A stretch of DNA of 64,000 nucleotides from Pseudogulbenkiania subflava DSM 22618 (GCF_900177275.1 NZ_FXAG01000016.1:1-64000); one strand, 5' to 3'. Positions 46,408 through 54,726 are shown, counted from the first letter of the stretch. The notes: generated by a model not told the origin, from the sequence alone. A program made the numbers and translations.

Positions 46408-47235
46408 ATGAACCGCCGCCATGTTCTGACCGCTCTGCTCGTGGCCCCGCTGCTGCTGGTGCAGCAGGCCCGCGCCGCCAATCTGGACGATATCCGCGCG
46501 GGCGGAGTGCTCAGGGTGGCGGTGTACCGCGACTTCCCGCCGTTCTCCTTCGTCAAGGACGGCGAACTCACCGGCATCGACGTCGACTTGGCGCGCGCCA
46601 TCGGCAAGAAACTCGGCCTGGCGATCAACTTCATGCCGATCACCCCGGCCGACGACGTCGACGGCGACCTGCGCAACGCCGTCTGGAAGGGCCACTACCT
46701 CGGCGGCGGCACCGCCGACCTGATGCTGCACGTGCCGTTCGACCGCGAACTGGCGCGCCGCAACGACAACGCCTACCTGTTCAGCCCCTACTACAGCGAG
46801 AACTTCGCCTGGGCCGGCGGCAACGTCCCCGGCTCCACCTTGCAGATCGGCCAGGACAGCATCGCGGTGGAAAACGACAGCCTGGCCGACCTCTACCTGT
46901 CGTCATTGCAGGGAGGCCGGCTGCGCAGCCAGCTACAGCACTATCCCAGCGCCCAGGGCGCGGTGGCCGCGCTGCGCGAGGACAAGGCCAGCGCGGTGTA
47001 CGGCACCCAGAGCGAACTGGAATGGGGCCTGCCGCGCGGCGAATGGCGCCTCGGCCAGCCGCAGGCGCCCGGCCTCATCAAGGCGCGCTGGGAGGTCGGC
47101 ATGGCCACCAAGGAAAGCCTGCGCGATCTCGCCTGGGCGGTGAGCGACGCCGTGACCGAGCTGCGCCAGTCGGGCAAGCTGGCCCGGCTGTTCGCCCGCT
47201 ACCAGGTCAGCTACCGCGCGCCTGACGAGCACTGA
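46408..47235 (+). CDS. Quinoprotein-associated periplasmic binding protein (SBP family 3, MxaJ/XoxJ-like)
   Basis: A secreted 275-residue protein (signal peptide MNRRHVLTALLVAPLLLVQQ then ARA). It is a family 3 solute-binding fold (GVLRVAVYRDFPPFSFVKDGELTGIDVDLARAIGKKL). No transporter genes accompany it; related proteins beside methanol dehydrogenases (MxaJ, XoxJ) help activate the enzyme. A role in PQQ dehydrogenase assembly is the best inference; ligand unknown. Confidence 0.85.
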   Translation: MNRRHVLTALLVAPLLLVQQARAANLDDIRAGGVLRVAVYRDFPPFSFVKDGELTGIDVDLARAIGKKLGLAINFMPITPADDVDGDLRNAVWKGHYLGGGTADLMLHVPFDRELARRNDNAYLFSPYYSENFAWAGGNVPGSTLQIGQDSIAVENDSLADLYLSSLQGGRLRSQLQHYPSAQGAVAALREDKASAVYGTQSELEWGLPRGEWRLGQPQAPGLIKARWEVGMATKESLRDLAWAVSDAVTELRQSGKLARLFARYQVSYRAPDEH

Positions 47236-47252
47236 GCCCCCGGGACCCCGCC

Positions 47253-48026
47253 ATGCCGCCCCTCGCCCGCCACCTCCCCGCCCTGCTCGTCCTGCTGGGC
47301 ACGAACCTGCCGCTGTACGCCGCACCGCAAGCCGACCCGCTGCATTCGGTAATGTGGGACGTCATGCACAAGACCGTGCTGGGCGACCAGCCGGCGGTGT
47401 TCGACGAGCGCGTCAAGGTGACGCTGCCGCAGCAGGTCGAAGACGGCCAGCGCGTGCCGGTCAGCGTCGACGCCAGTGCGCTCGGCCAGGTCGAGGAGAT
47501 CGTGCTGTTCGCCGACTACAACCCCTTGCCGCTGGCGCTGCGCTTCCAGCCGCTGCGGCTGCAACCGGTCTTCGCCGTCGCCATGCGCGTCAACCAGGCC
47601 ACGCCGATCCGCGCCGCGGCGCGTGACGCCCAGGGGGTCTGGCACGTCGGCGGACAACTGGTCGACGCCCCGGGCGGCGGCTGCGCCCTGCCCACCCCGA
47701 CCCGCGCCAGCACCGACTGGGCCAACCTGCTGGGCAAGATGTACGGCCGGGTCTGGCGCGAGGGCGCCACCCACCGCATCCGCCTGCGCGTCATGCACCC
47801 GATGGACACCGGACTGGTCGGCAATACGCCGACGTTCCACCTGACGCAGCTGCGGCTCAGCGACAGTGCGGGCCAGCCGCTGGCGCGCCTCAGCCTCGAC
47901 GCGCCGCTCGCCGAGAACCCGCTGTTCACCTTCCAGCTGGCCAGGCTCGACGGCGACAATCTGCGGATCGACGCCCAGGACAGCGACGGCAACGCCTTCG
48001 GCGGCCGCCTGCCGGTGCTGCCATGA
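47253..48026 (+). CDS. Quinoprotein-associated SoxYZ-like carrier protein
   Basis: A secreted 257-residue fusion of SoxY-like and SoxZ-like domains. The SoxY part ends in the carrier arm VDAPGGGCALPTP, whose cysteine corresponds to the substrate-carrying Cys of SoxY, and the SoxZ part follows (GKMYGRVWREGATHRIRLRVMHPMDTGL). Such fusions occur next to PQQ dehydrogenases and paired metallo-hydrolases, not sulfur oxidation genes. Function is not established. Coupled to the next gene by overlap at the stop. Confidence 0.85.
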   Translation: MPPLARHLPALLVLLGTNLPLYAAPQADPLHSVMWDVMHKTVLGDQPAVFDERVKVTLPQQVEDGQRVPVSVDASALGQVEEIVLFADYNPLPLALRFQPLRLQPVFAVAMRVNQATPIRAAARDAQGVWHVGGQLVDAPGGGCALPTPTRASTDWANLLGKMYGRVWREGATHRIRLRVMHPMDTGLVGNTPTFHLTQLRLSDSAGQPLARLSLDAPLAENPLFTFQLARLDGDNLRIDAQDSDGNAFGGRLPVLP

Positions 48027-48982
48027 TGACGCGCCGCCTGCGCCTGATCGCCGCGCTGCTGGCCGGACTCGGTGCCATGACCGACGCCCGCGCCGCCGAT
48101 TATCCGATCACGCCGCAGGCGGTCGCCCCGGACAGCTGGGCGGTGATCGCCGACACCGGCTACTTCACGCCGCAGAACGGCGGCTTCCTGGTCAATACCG
48201 CCTTCATCGCCACCACCGAGGGCGTCGTGGTGATCGGCAGCGGGCCGTCGCGCGCCTTTGGCGAGCAGTACCGCCGCGTCATCGAGCGCACCGCCGGCAA
48301 GCCGGTGCGCGAACTCGTCATCACCCACAAGCACCCCGACCACTTCCTCGGCAACCAGGCGTTTCGCGACGTGCCGATCCGCGCCGAGGAAAAAACCACC
48401 GCCATGCTCCGGAACGAAGCCGAAGGGTTGGCCGAAAACCTCTACCGCCTGGTCGGCGACCGCATGCAGGGCACCGAGCCGCTGCTGCCCAACGCCCCGC
48501 TCACGCCCGGCGTGCGCGAGATCGGCGGGCACCAGCTCGAATTCATCGCGGTGCCGGGCCACACCCAGTCCGACATCGCGGTGTTCGACCACACCAGCGG
48601 CGTGCTGTACGCCATCGACCAGGTGTTCAACGGCCGCACCCCGACCCTGCCCAACGCCAGCCTGCCCGAGTGGTTCGCCGCGCTCGACCGCCTCGAAGCG
48701 CTGCCGTTCAAGACGCTGGTGCCCGGCCACGGCGCCGTGACCCACGACGCCGCGCCGATCCGCGCCACGCGCCGCTACCTGCAGTGGCTCGACGCCACGC
48801 TCAAGGAGGCCGCGCGGCGCGGCCTGACGCCGACCGAGGTGATGGCGCTGCCGATCCCGGCCGACTTCGCCGGCTGGGCCGAGGCGCGCGCCGAATGGCG
48901 CCGCAGCGTCGGCTTCCTCTACGCCCGTTACGAACTGGCCGAACTCCCCGCGCTGGCCGCCCCCGACCAGCCTACCGATTGA
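48023..48982 (+). CDS. Quinoprotein relay system zinc metallo-hydrolase (SoxH-related)
   Basis: A secreted 319-residue metallo-beta-lactamase-fold protein, signal peptide ending near TDARAA. The metal site is THKHPDHFLGN (H-x-H-x-D-H) near residue 95, with VPGHTQSD, AIDQVFNG and VPGHGAVTHD as further ligands. Related to SoxH and paired with the SoxYZ-like carrier, so it may hydrolyse a thioester-like adduct on the carrier cysteine; this is an inference. Last gene of the exaC-pedF operon, ahead of a strong terminator. Confidence 0.86.
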   Translation: MMTRRLRLIAALLAGLGAMTDARAADYPITPQAVAPDSWAVIADTGYFTPQNGGFLVNTAFIATTEGVVVIGSGPSRAFGEQYRRVIERTAGKPVRELVITHKHPDHFLGNQAFRDVPIRAEEKTTAMLRNEAEGLAENLYRLVGDRMQGTEPLLPNAPLTPGVREIGGHQLEFIAVPGHTQSDIAVFDHTSGVLYAIDQVFNGRTPTLPNASLPEWFAALDRLEALPFKTLVPGHGAVTHDAAPIRATRRYLQWLDATLKEAARRGLTPTEVMALPIPADFAGWAEARAEWRRSVGFLYARYELAELPALAAPDQPTD

Positions 48983-49018
48983 CTCCTCCTGCCCGTGCAT
49001 TGTCATTACAGGGCTTTT

Positions 49019-49046
49019 GGCCCGCCTCTCGGCGGGTCCTTTTTTT
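49019..49046 (+). terminator. Intrinsic terminator after the metallo-hydrolase gene
   Basis: GGCCCGCC-TCTC-GGCGGGTCC stem followed by TTTTTTT. Confidence 0.85.
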
Positions 49047-49372
49047 GCCGGCCCGATCCGCAAGATAAGTACCGACGCCGACGGAGCGAGGCCCGCGAAA
49101 TGTCGCGAAGGCAGCAGAGTCGCAATCCCTCATGCCCCCAAACGTTGGCCGAAGGATGGGTGAAGGCGTTCACGCCGAAACCCAGCAAGCAACACCATCC
49201 GATGTGCCGTCGAGTGCACTTCGCTCCCCGCACGATGGCCCACGACGCACCGCCCGCGCCGATCTGCTGGATGCATGCCGATCCGTAGAATGGATGCAGG
49301 CGTTCACGCCCCCCATCACGCCACGCCGTGCGATGCGATGCGATGCGGCAAGAAAAAACACGTTCCCCCGTC

Positions 49373-49416
49373 CGACTAAAGTCGCATTCTCACGCGGCGC
49401 CTGCCATCCTTATAGT
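49373..49416 (+). promoter_or_regulatory. pqqA promoter with quinoprotein-regulon operator
   Basis: CGACTAAAGTCG (49373-49384) followed by CATTC, one base different from the palindrome at the dehydrogenase. TATAGT (49411-49416) is a good -10 about 32 bases from the operator centre, and no -35 is evident, as expected for an activator-dependent promoter with the activator covering the -35 zone. Confidence 0.65.
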
Positions 49417-49461
49417 GAAGTGGCCATCCGGCAATTCAGTTCTCAATTTGGAGGATTCACC

Positions 49462-49542
49462 ATGCGTACCTGGACCACCCCGAAAGTGATCGAAGTCTCC
49501 CTCGGCTGCGAGATCAACTGCTACATGTGCGCCGAGCGCTGA
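49462..49542 (+). CDS. pqqA: PQQ precursor peptide PqqA, cysteine-rich variant
   Basis: A 26-residue peptide, MRTWTTPKVIEVSLGC then EINCYMCAER. Glu17 and Tyr21 (E-x3-Y) are the two residues joined to make PQQ. Unlike the familiar FEVTMY or LEVTLY cores, this one has cysteines at 16, 20 and 23 around the substrate residues. GGAGGA precedes the ATG. First gene of pqqABCDE, under the operator-promoter just upstream. Confidence 0.93.
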   Translation: MRTWTTPKVIEVSLGCEINCYMCAER

Positions 49543-49559
49543 GACAAGGACCCGACCCC

Positions 49560-50489
49560 ATGTTGCGCGTCATCATTCTCGGTGCCGCGGCCGGCGGTGG
49601 CCTGCCGCAATGGAACTGCGCCTGCGACGTGTGCCAGGCGGCCCGCCTCGGCCACCGCGCCACGCCGCAGACGCAATCATCGATCGCGGTATCCGCGGAT
49701 GGCGCGCACTGGGTCCTGATCAACGCCTCGCCCGACATCCGCCAGCAGTTCGCCGCGACCCCGGCGCTGCAGCCCCAGAGCTTCCCGCGCTCGAGCCCCT
49801 TGAGCGCGGCGCTGCTCACCAACGCCGACGTCGACCACATTGCCGGCCTGCTGTCGCTGCGCGAGAGCCAGGCCTTCCCGGTGTACGCCAGCGGCCGCGT
49901 GCAGCGCGTGCTGGAAGCCAACGCCGTGTTCAACGTGCTCGACCGCCAGCAGGTGGCACGCCGGACCCTGACGCTCGATCAGCCTCAGCCGGTGCTCGAC
50001 GCCAACGGCGCCGACACCGGCGTGCGCGTCGAGCCCTTCACCATCCCCGGCAAGGTCGCACTGTGGCTGGAAGACCCTAATGCCGCCAACTTCGGCAGCG
50101 TGCCGGAAGACACCATCGGCCTCGCCCTGAGCGCGGTGGGCTCGCACAGCCGGCTGTTCTACCTGCCCGGCTGCGCCGCGCTGCCCGATGACATCAAGGC
50201 GCGCCTGCGCCCCGAGGACAGCCTGTTGTTCGACGGCACCACCTACACCGAGGACGAGATGATCACCTGCGGTGTCGGCCACAAGACCGCCTCGCGCATG
50301 GGCCACCTGCCGATGAGCGGCGAGGGCGGCGCGATCGCGCTGTGGCAGGACGTGCCGCTGGCCCGCAAGCTGTTCATCCACATCAACAACACCAACCCCG
50401 TCCTGCTTGCCGACAGCCCGGAGCGCGCCGCCATCGCCGCCGCCGGCTGGCAACTGGCCCGTGACGGCATGGAGTTCTGCGTTGAATAA
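49560..50489 (+). CDS. pqqB: PQQ biosynthesis protein PqqB
   Basis: A 309-residue metallo-beta-lactamase-fold protein that hydroxylates the tyrosine-derived ring in PQQ synthesis. The N-terminal zinc knuckle is LPQWNCACDVCQAARL; LTNADVDHIAGLLSLRE is the metal site, and GHLPMSGEGG is also family-typical. Starts 17 bases after pqqA. Its stop overlaps the pqqC start. Confidence 0.95.
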   Translation: MLRVIILGAAAGGGLPQWNCACDVCQAARLGHRATPQTQSSIAVSADGAHWVLINASPDIRQQFAATPALQPQSFPRSSPLSAALLTNADVDHIAGLLSLRESQAFPVYASGRVQRVLEANAVFNVLDRQQVARRTLTLDQPQPVLDANGADTGVRVEPFTIPGKVALWLEDPNAANFGSVPEDTIGLALSAVGSHSRLFYLPGCAALPDDIKARLRPEDSLLFDGTTYTEDEMITCGVGHKTASRMGHLPMSGEGGAIALWQDVPLARKLFIHINNTNPVLLADSPERAAIAAAGWQLARDGMEFCVE

Positions 50490-51234
50490 GCCCCTTACTG
50501 CCGTGCTGTCGCCGGCCGAACTGGAAGATGCGCTGCGCACCATCGGTCACGAGCGCTATCACAACCGCCACCCCTTCCACCACCTGCTGCACGGCGGCAA
50601 GCTCAACTTCGGCCAGGTGCAGGCCTGGGCGCTCAATCGCTACTGCTACCAGGCGGCGATTCCGCGCAAGGACGCCGCGCTGATCAGCCGCATCCACGAC
50701 CGCGAACTGCGCCGCGAATGGGTGCAGCGCATCCTCGACCACGACGGCTACGGCGACGAGGAAGGCGGCATCGAACGCTGGCTGGTGCTCACCGACGGCC
50801 TGGGCCTGTCGCGCGACTACGTCATCTCGCGCCAGGGCGCGCTGCCCGCCACGGTGTTCGCGGTGGAAGCCTACGTCGACTTCGTCGCGCGCCACCCGCC
50901 GGTGGTCGCCGTCGCCTCCTGCCTGACCGAGCTGTTCGCCCCGGCCATCCACAAGGAACGCATCGTCGGCCTGCTGGAAAACTACGATTTCATCGACGAC
51001 AAGGTGCTGGCCTACTTCCGCCGCCGCCTCTCCCAGGCGCCACGCGATGCCGACTTCGCGCTCGACTACGTCAAGCGCCACGCCACCACGTTGGCCGAAC
51101 AACAAGGCGTGCTCGACGCGCTGACCTTCAAGTGCAACGTGCTGTGGGCGCAGCTTGACGCGCTCTACGCCGCCTACGTCGCGCCGGGCATGATCCCGCC
51201 GGGCGCCTTCGACCCGAGCCAGCCGCCATGCTGA
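50482..51234 (+). CDS. pqqC: Pyrroloquinoline-quinone synthase PqqC
   Basis: Cofactor-free oxidase of 250 residues that performs the last ring closure and eight-electron oxidation. Active-site motifs include YHNRHPFHHLLHGGKL, NRYCYQAAIPRKDA and DDKVLAYFRRRLSQAPRDAD. I use the TTG at 50482, eight bases before the end of pqqB, because GGAG lies at the right distance and the family starts here; no ATG or GTG fits. Confidence 0.95.
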   Translation: MNKPLTAVLSPAELEDALRTIGHERYHNRHPFHHLLHGGKLNFGQVQAWALNRYCYQAAIPRKDAALISRIHDRELRREWVQRILDHDGYGDEEGGIERWLVLTDGLGLSRDYVISRQGALPATVFAVEAYVDFVARHPPVVAVASCLTELFAPAIHKERIVGLLENYDFIDDKVLAYFRRRLSQAPRDADFALDYVKRHATTLAEQQGVLDALTFKCNVLWAQLDALYAAYVAPGMIPPGAFDPSQPPC

Positions 51235-51500
51235 CCTTGGACAGCACCGTGCAGCTCGCCCCCGGCACCCGGCTGCAGCATGACAAAGTGCGCGAGCGCT
51301 GGGTGCTGCTGGGGCCGGAACGCATGCTGATCGTCGACGACATGGCGCGGCTGATCCTGGAACGCAGCCGCGGCCAGAGCATCGGCGCGCTGTGCCAGGC
51401 GCTGGCCGCCGAATTCGACGCCCCGCTCGCCACCGTCGAGAGCGACGTGCTGGCGCTGTTCACCACCATGAGTGAGAAAGGGTTCCTGCGCCATGACTGA
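51228..51500 (+). CDS. pqqD: PQQ biosynthesis chaperone PqqD
   Basis: A 90-residue peptide chaperone (RRE fold) that presents PqqA to PqqE. GTRLQHDKVRERWVLLGPERM and the acidic C-terminal helix region (VESDVLALFTTMSEKGFL) are typical. Start and stop overlap pqqC and pqqE, which indicates tight coupling in the operon. Confidence 0.95.
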   Translation: MLTLDSTVQLAPGTRLQHDKVRERWVLLGPERMLIVDDMARLILERSRGQSIGALCQALAAEFDAPLATVESDVLALFTTMSEKGFLRHD

Positions 51501-52602
51501 TACCGCCCTGACCCCGCCGCTGGCCGTCCTGCTGGAACTCACTCACCGCTGCCCGTTGCGCTGCGCCTACTGCTCCAACCCGCTGGCGCTGACCCCGGCC
51601 TCGGCGGAGCTCTCCACCGCCGAGTGGTGCGCCATCCTCGACGAAGCCGCCGAGATGGGCATGCTGCAGGTCCACTTCTCCGGCGGCGAGCCGATGGCCC
51701 GCGCCGACCTGCCCGAACTCGTCGCGCACGCCAGCCGCGTCGGCCTCTACAGCAACCTGATCACCTCCGGCGTACTGCTGAACGAAGCCAAACTCGCGGT
51801 GCTGGCCGAGGCCGGGCTCAACCACGTGCAACTCAGCTTCCAGGGGCTGGACGAAGCCGTGGCCGAGCCCCTCTCCGGCTTCAAGGGCGGCGTCGCCAAG
51901 AAGCAAGCCGCGCTGGACCTGGTACAGGCCGCCGGCCTCGCACTCACGCTCAACTTCGTCATCACCCGGCAGAACGCCCACGAACTCGACGCCATGCTCA
52001 GCTACGCCGAAGAGCACGGCATCGCCCGCGTCGAAGTCGCCAACACCCAGTACTACGGCTGGGGGCTGCAAAACCGCGCCGCGCTGATCCCGAGCGAAGC
52101 CCAGCTCGACGCCATGACGGCGCTGGTGACCGACTGGCGCGAACGCGTCAAGGGCCGCATGGTCATCGACTACGTCATCCCCGACTACTACGCGCGCCGT
52201 CCCAAAGCCTGTATGGGCGGCTGGGCACAACGCTTCCTCAACGTCATGCCGGACGGCACCCTGCTGCCCTGCCACGCCGCGCAAACCCTCACCCACCTCG
52301 ACTTCCCGCGCTTCCCCGCCAGCACGCTGAATGCCGCCTGGTTCGACTCGCCCGCCTTCGCCGCCTACCGCGGCACCGCCTGGATGCCCGAACCCTGCAG
52401 CGGCTGCGACAACAAGGAAAAGGACTGGGGCGGCTGCCGCTGCCAGGCGCTGGCGCTGGCCGGCGACGCCAACACCCTCGACCCGGTGTGCGAGCACTCG
52501 CCCAAACACGAGCACGTGGTCACGCTGGCCCGCCGCGAAGCCCAGTTGGGCGACGTGCCGCTGCAACTGCGGCGCTTCTCGTACGCGGTAACCGAGGAGT
52601 AA
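51493..52602 (+). CDS. pqqE: PqqA peptide cyclase PqqE (radical SAM)
   Basis: Radical SAM enzyme of 369 residues that links Glu and Tyr of PqqA. The SAM cluster motif is Cys20-x3-Cys24-x2-Cys27 (HRCPLRCAYCSNP); the C-terminal SPASM domain with auxiliary cluster cysteines is in CMGGWAQRFLNVMPDG, LLPCHAAQ, CSGCDNKEKDWGGCRC. ATG 51493 matches the family start. Last pqq gene here, followed by a terminator; no pqqF-type protease lies in the window. Confidence 0.96.
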   Translation: MTDTALTPPLAVLLELTHRCPLRCAYCSNPLALTPASAELSTAEWCAILDEAAEMGMLQVHFSGGEPMARADLPELVAHASRVGLYSNLITSGVLLNEAKLAVLAEAGLNHVQLSFQGLDEAVAEPLSGFKGGVAKKQAALDLVQAAGLALTLNFVITRQNAHELDAMLSYAEEHGIARVEVANTQYYGWGLQNRAALIPSEAQLDAMTALVTDWRERVKGRMVIDYVIPDYYARRPKACMGGWAQRFLNVMPDGTLLPCHAAQTLTHLDFPRFPASTLNAAWFDSPAFAAYRGTAWMPEPCSGCDNKEKDWGGCRCQALALAGDANTLDPVCEHSPKHEHVVTLARREAQLGDVPLQLRRFSYAVTEE

Positions 52603-52640
52603 GCGGACACAACCAGCTACTCACCAGACAATAAAAACCG

Positions 52641-52680
52641 ACAGCCCCGTTTCTCAACGAAACGGGGCTGTTTGATTTGA
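52641..52680 (+). terminator. Intrinsic terminator of the pqq operon
   Basis: ACAGCCCCGTTT and AAACGGGGCTGT form a perfect 12-bp stem with a 7-base loop, followed by TTGATTTG. Confidence 0.85.
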
Positions 52681-52779
52681 CAGTGCAAGGCGGATGTCAA
52701 TATTTACGCCAAGGAGTCGAAGATATCCAAAGTACCGCCGGTGATACACTCATCGGCTCCCTCGCCTTTGGAAATAGAC

Positions 52780-53484
52780 ATGTCAGGTCAAGAAATCACG
52801 TTCGACGAAGTGGCAGCCACGGCCAACCGCTTGGTAAATAATGGCTTGCCTGTGACCGTCGGCGCTTTGCGCGACGCTTTTGGCATGGCCTCCCTTTCCT
52901 CTGTCCACACGCATCTGGCGGCATGGCGAGCCAGCCAGACAAAACCCGCGGAAGCGATAAAGGTGGATATCCCCGAGTCCATCACGGCCGCCTTGGTCAG
53001 CTGGGCACAGCAACTCGCGGAAGAAGCACGCACCGGTCTTCGCGATGGCCTTGCACAGGCCGATGGCGACCTGACATCGCTGCTCCATTTGAATGAACAA
53101 CTCGAAGCCGATCATGATGAGTTGCGCGCGCAGTTGGCCAAGGTCGCAGAGGACCGTGATCAGGCCCTGGCAACGTTGGCGGAGTGCGATGCCCATATCG
53201 AGCGTCTGACAATCGAACTGCAACATGCTCGTGATACCGCTTCCAACGCCTTGGTCGGTAAAGCCAAGGATCAATTGGCCATCGAAGGCAAAGACGCCCA
53301 GCTCGCTGAATTGCGCCTGCAGCTCGAACGCAATGTGGCGGCGTCATCGGCCGAATCCGACGCACGCCTTACCGCGGAGATGGAATTGGTTGGTGCTGTC
53401 ACTGCTCGCGACAATTTGGCTGCCGAGGTAAAGGAACTGCGCACCCAGCTTGATGGCTGCCGTGCGGGGCGCCGCGCCTTGTGA
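52780..53484 (+). CDS. KfrA-like DNA-binding protein with long coiled coil
   Basis: A 234-residue protein. The N-terminal 60 residues (ITFDEVAATANRLVNNGLPV, VGALRDAFGMASLSSVHTHL) match the KfrA DNA-binding domain of plasmid maintenance proteins; the rest is a heptad-rich coiled coil (LEADHDELRAQLAKVAEDRD to LAAEVKELRTQLDG). Codon use is less GC-biased than in neighbouring genes, suggesting acquisition, perhaps from a plasmid. Stands alone behind the pqq terminator. Could act in DNA segregation or local transcription; target unknown. Confidence 0.75.
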   Translation: MSGQEITFDEVAATANRLVNNGLPVTVGALRDAFGMASLSSVHTHLAAWRASQTKPAEAIKVDIPESITAALVSWAQQLAEEARTGLRDGLAQADGDLTSLLHLNEQLEADHDELRAQLAKVAEDRDQALATLAECDAHIERLTIELQHARDTASNALVGKAKDQLAIEGKDAQLAELRLQLERNVAASSAESDARLTAEMELVGAVTARDNLAAEVKELRTQLDGCRAGRRAL

Positions 53485-53724
53485 AACAAGGCCCAGGCCT
53501 GTTGTCACGGCTCGGCATATCAGAGCCGCTTGAGCGGCAACGACATTATCCAGAAACGATCGATAGAACGGCGAGTGGATATATCATGGCGAGGTAGAGA
53601 GGGGCCCGACAAACCACCGGAAAGGTCTAAGGTGGCTGCCAGTATCGGCTGCACCCTGTCCACTGGAGTCGTGTGGGTTAAAATCGCAGCCCCCCACCAG
53701 CATTGTTTCCCGGGAAATTCTTGC

Positions 53725-54327
53725 ATGACCCAGCTCGAAGCACTGAACCAGGCCCTGTTCCTCGCCCTCAATGGGGCTCCCGATAGCCCGTGGTGGCGTA
53801 TCGCCGCCGCCACCGTCCTCGCCGACGACCTGATCCTGCTGATCCCGCTGCTCCTGCTGGGCCTGTGGTTCTGGGGCAACGATGCGCGCCGCAACGTCGC
53901 CCTCAAAGCCTGCCTGGTCGCCTTGCTGGCCCTCGGCCTCAACCAGTTGATCGGGCTGATCTGGCCGCATCCACGTCCATTCGCCATGGGGCTGGGGCAC
54001 ACTTTCATCCCGCACGCCGCCGATTCGTCGTTTCCCAGCGATCACATGACCGTATTCGCCAGCATCGGCATCGCCTTGGTTCTGGGGCGGGAAAAACCGC
54101 TGGGTGGGCTGGTACTGCTGGCCAGCCTGACCGTGGCCTGGGCACGCATTTACCTTGGCGTGCACTTTCCACTCGACATGGTCGGCGCCGTCGCGGTGAG
54201 CGGCATCAGCCAAGCCGTGGTGACACCGCTCTGGACCCGGGCCGGCGATCAGACCACCCGACTCGCCCTGCGGCTCTACCGCAAGCTCTTCGCCTGGCCC
54301 ATTGCCACGGGCTGGATTCGGCGCTGA
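53725..54327 (+). CDS. PAP2-family undecaprenyl-diphosphatase (BcrC-like)
   Basis: Inner-membrane phosphatase of 200 residues with about five hydrophobic segments. The PAP2 motifs are WPHPRPF, SSFPSDHMTVF and ARIYLGVHFPLDMVGA, holding the catalytic histidines and arginines. It probably recycles undecaprenyl pyrophosphate for cell-wall synthesis. A dgkA gene follows 42 bases later, also a lipid-carrier enzyme. ATG 53725 fits the family start; the open frame upstream is not homologous. Confidence 0.88.
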   Translation: MTQLEALNQALFLALNGAPDSPWWRIAAATVLADDLILLIPLLLLGLWFWGNDARRNVALKACLVALLALGLNQLIGLIWPHPRPFAMGLGHTFIPHAADSSFPSDHMTVFASIGIALVLGREKPLGGLVLLASLTVAWARIYLGVHFPLDMVGAVAVSGISQAVVTPLWTRAGDQTTRLALRLYRKLFAWPIATGWIRR

Positions 54328-54369
54328 CACCGGCGGCAGAGCATCAGACAGAACGCACAAGGAGAGGGA

Positions 54370-54726
54370 GTGAAAGGACAGTCATTCGATAAGCGGCTGG
54401 GTTACGCGCTGCGCGGGCTGGTACTGGCCATCGGACGGGAAAAAAGCCTGCGCACCCAGCTGCTGGCTGCCGTCGTCATCCTGATCGTGCTGCTGCTGGT
54501 GCGTCCGGCCGCGCTGTGGTGGGCCATCCTGGCCTTGGCGGTAGGCTTGGTACTGGTGGCCGAGCTGGCCAATACCGCGCTGGAAACGTTGATCGACCAC
54601 CTGCACCCCGAGCGGCACCCAGAAATCGGTGTGGCCAAAGATATCGCCGCCGGCGCCGTGCTGCTGGCCAGCTTCATGGCGCTGCTGGTCGGGATCGCCT
54701 TCCTGCTGAGCTGCCTGGGCGCCTGA
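54370..54726 (+). CDS. dgkA: Diacylglycerol kinase DgkA
   Basis: A 118-residue inner-membrane kinase with three membrane helices that phosphorylates diacylglycerol to phosphatidate. The signature ELANTALETLIDHLHPERHP and KDIAAGAVLLAS carry the catalytic Glu and Asp residues. It starts with GTG, preceded by AGGAGAGG. Likely cotranscribed with the PAP2 gene. Confidence 0.94.
   Translation: MKGQSFDKRLGYALRGLVLAIGREKSLRTQLLAAVVILIVLLLVRPAALWWAILALAVGLVLVAELANTALETLIDHLHPERHPEIGVAKDIAAGAVLLASFMALLVGIAFLLSCLGA

Larger units (their letters stand above)
48983..49461. other. Intergenic region between metallo-hydrolase and pqqA
   Basis: A 479-base region with a terminator (49019-49046) and the pqqA promoter. 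The middle holds two copies of GGCGTTCACGCC (near 49167 and 49304) and a short GCGAT tandem (about 49329-49348). No convincing gene; the pqqA frame stays open upstream but shows no homology. Confidence 0.55.

Noticed and set aside
49329-49348. GCGAT tandem as a CRISPR or variable-number repeat
   Set aside because: Only about four 5-base units without spacers; too short to support either.
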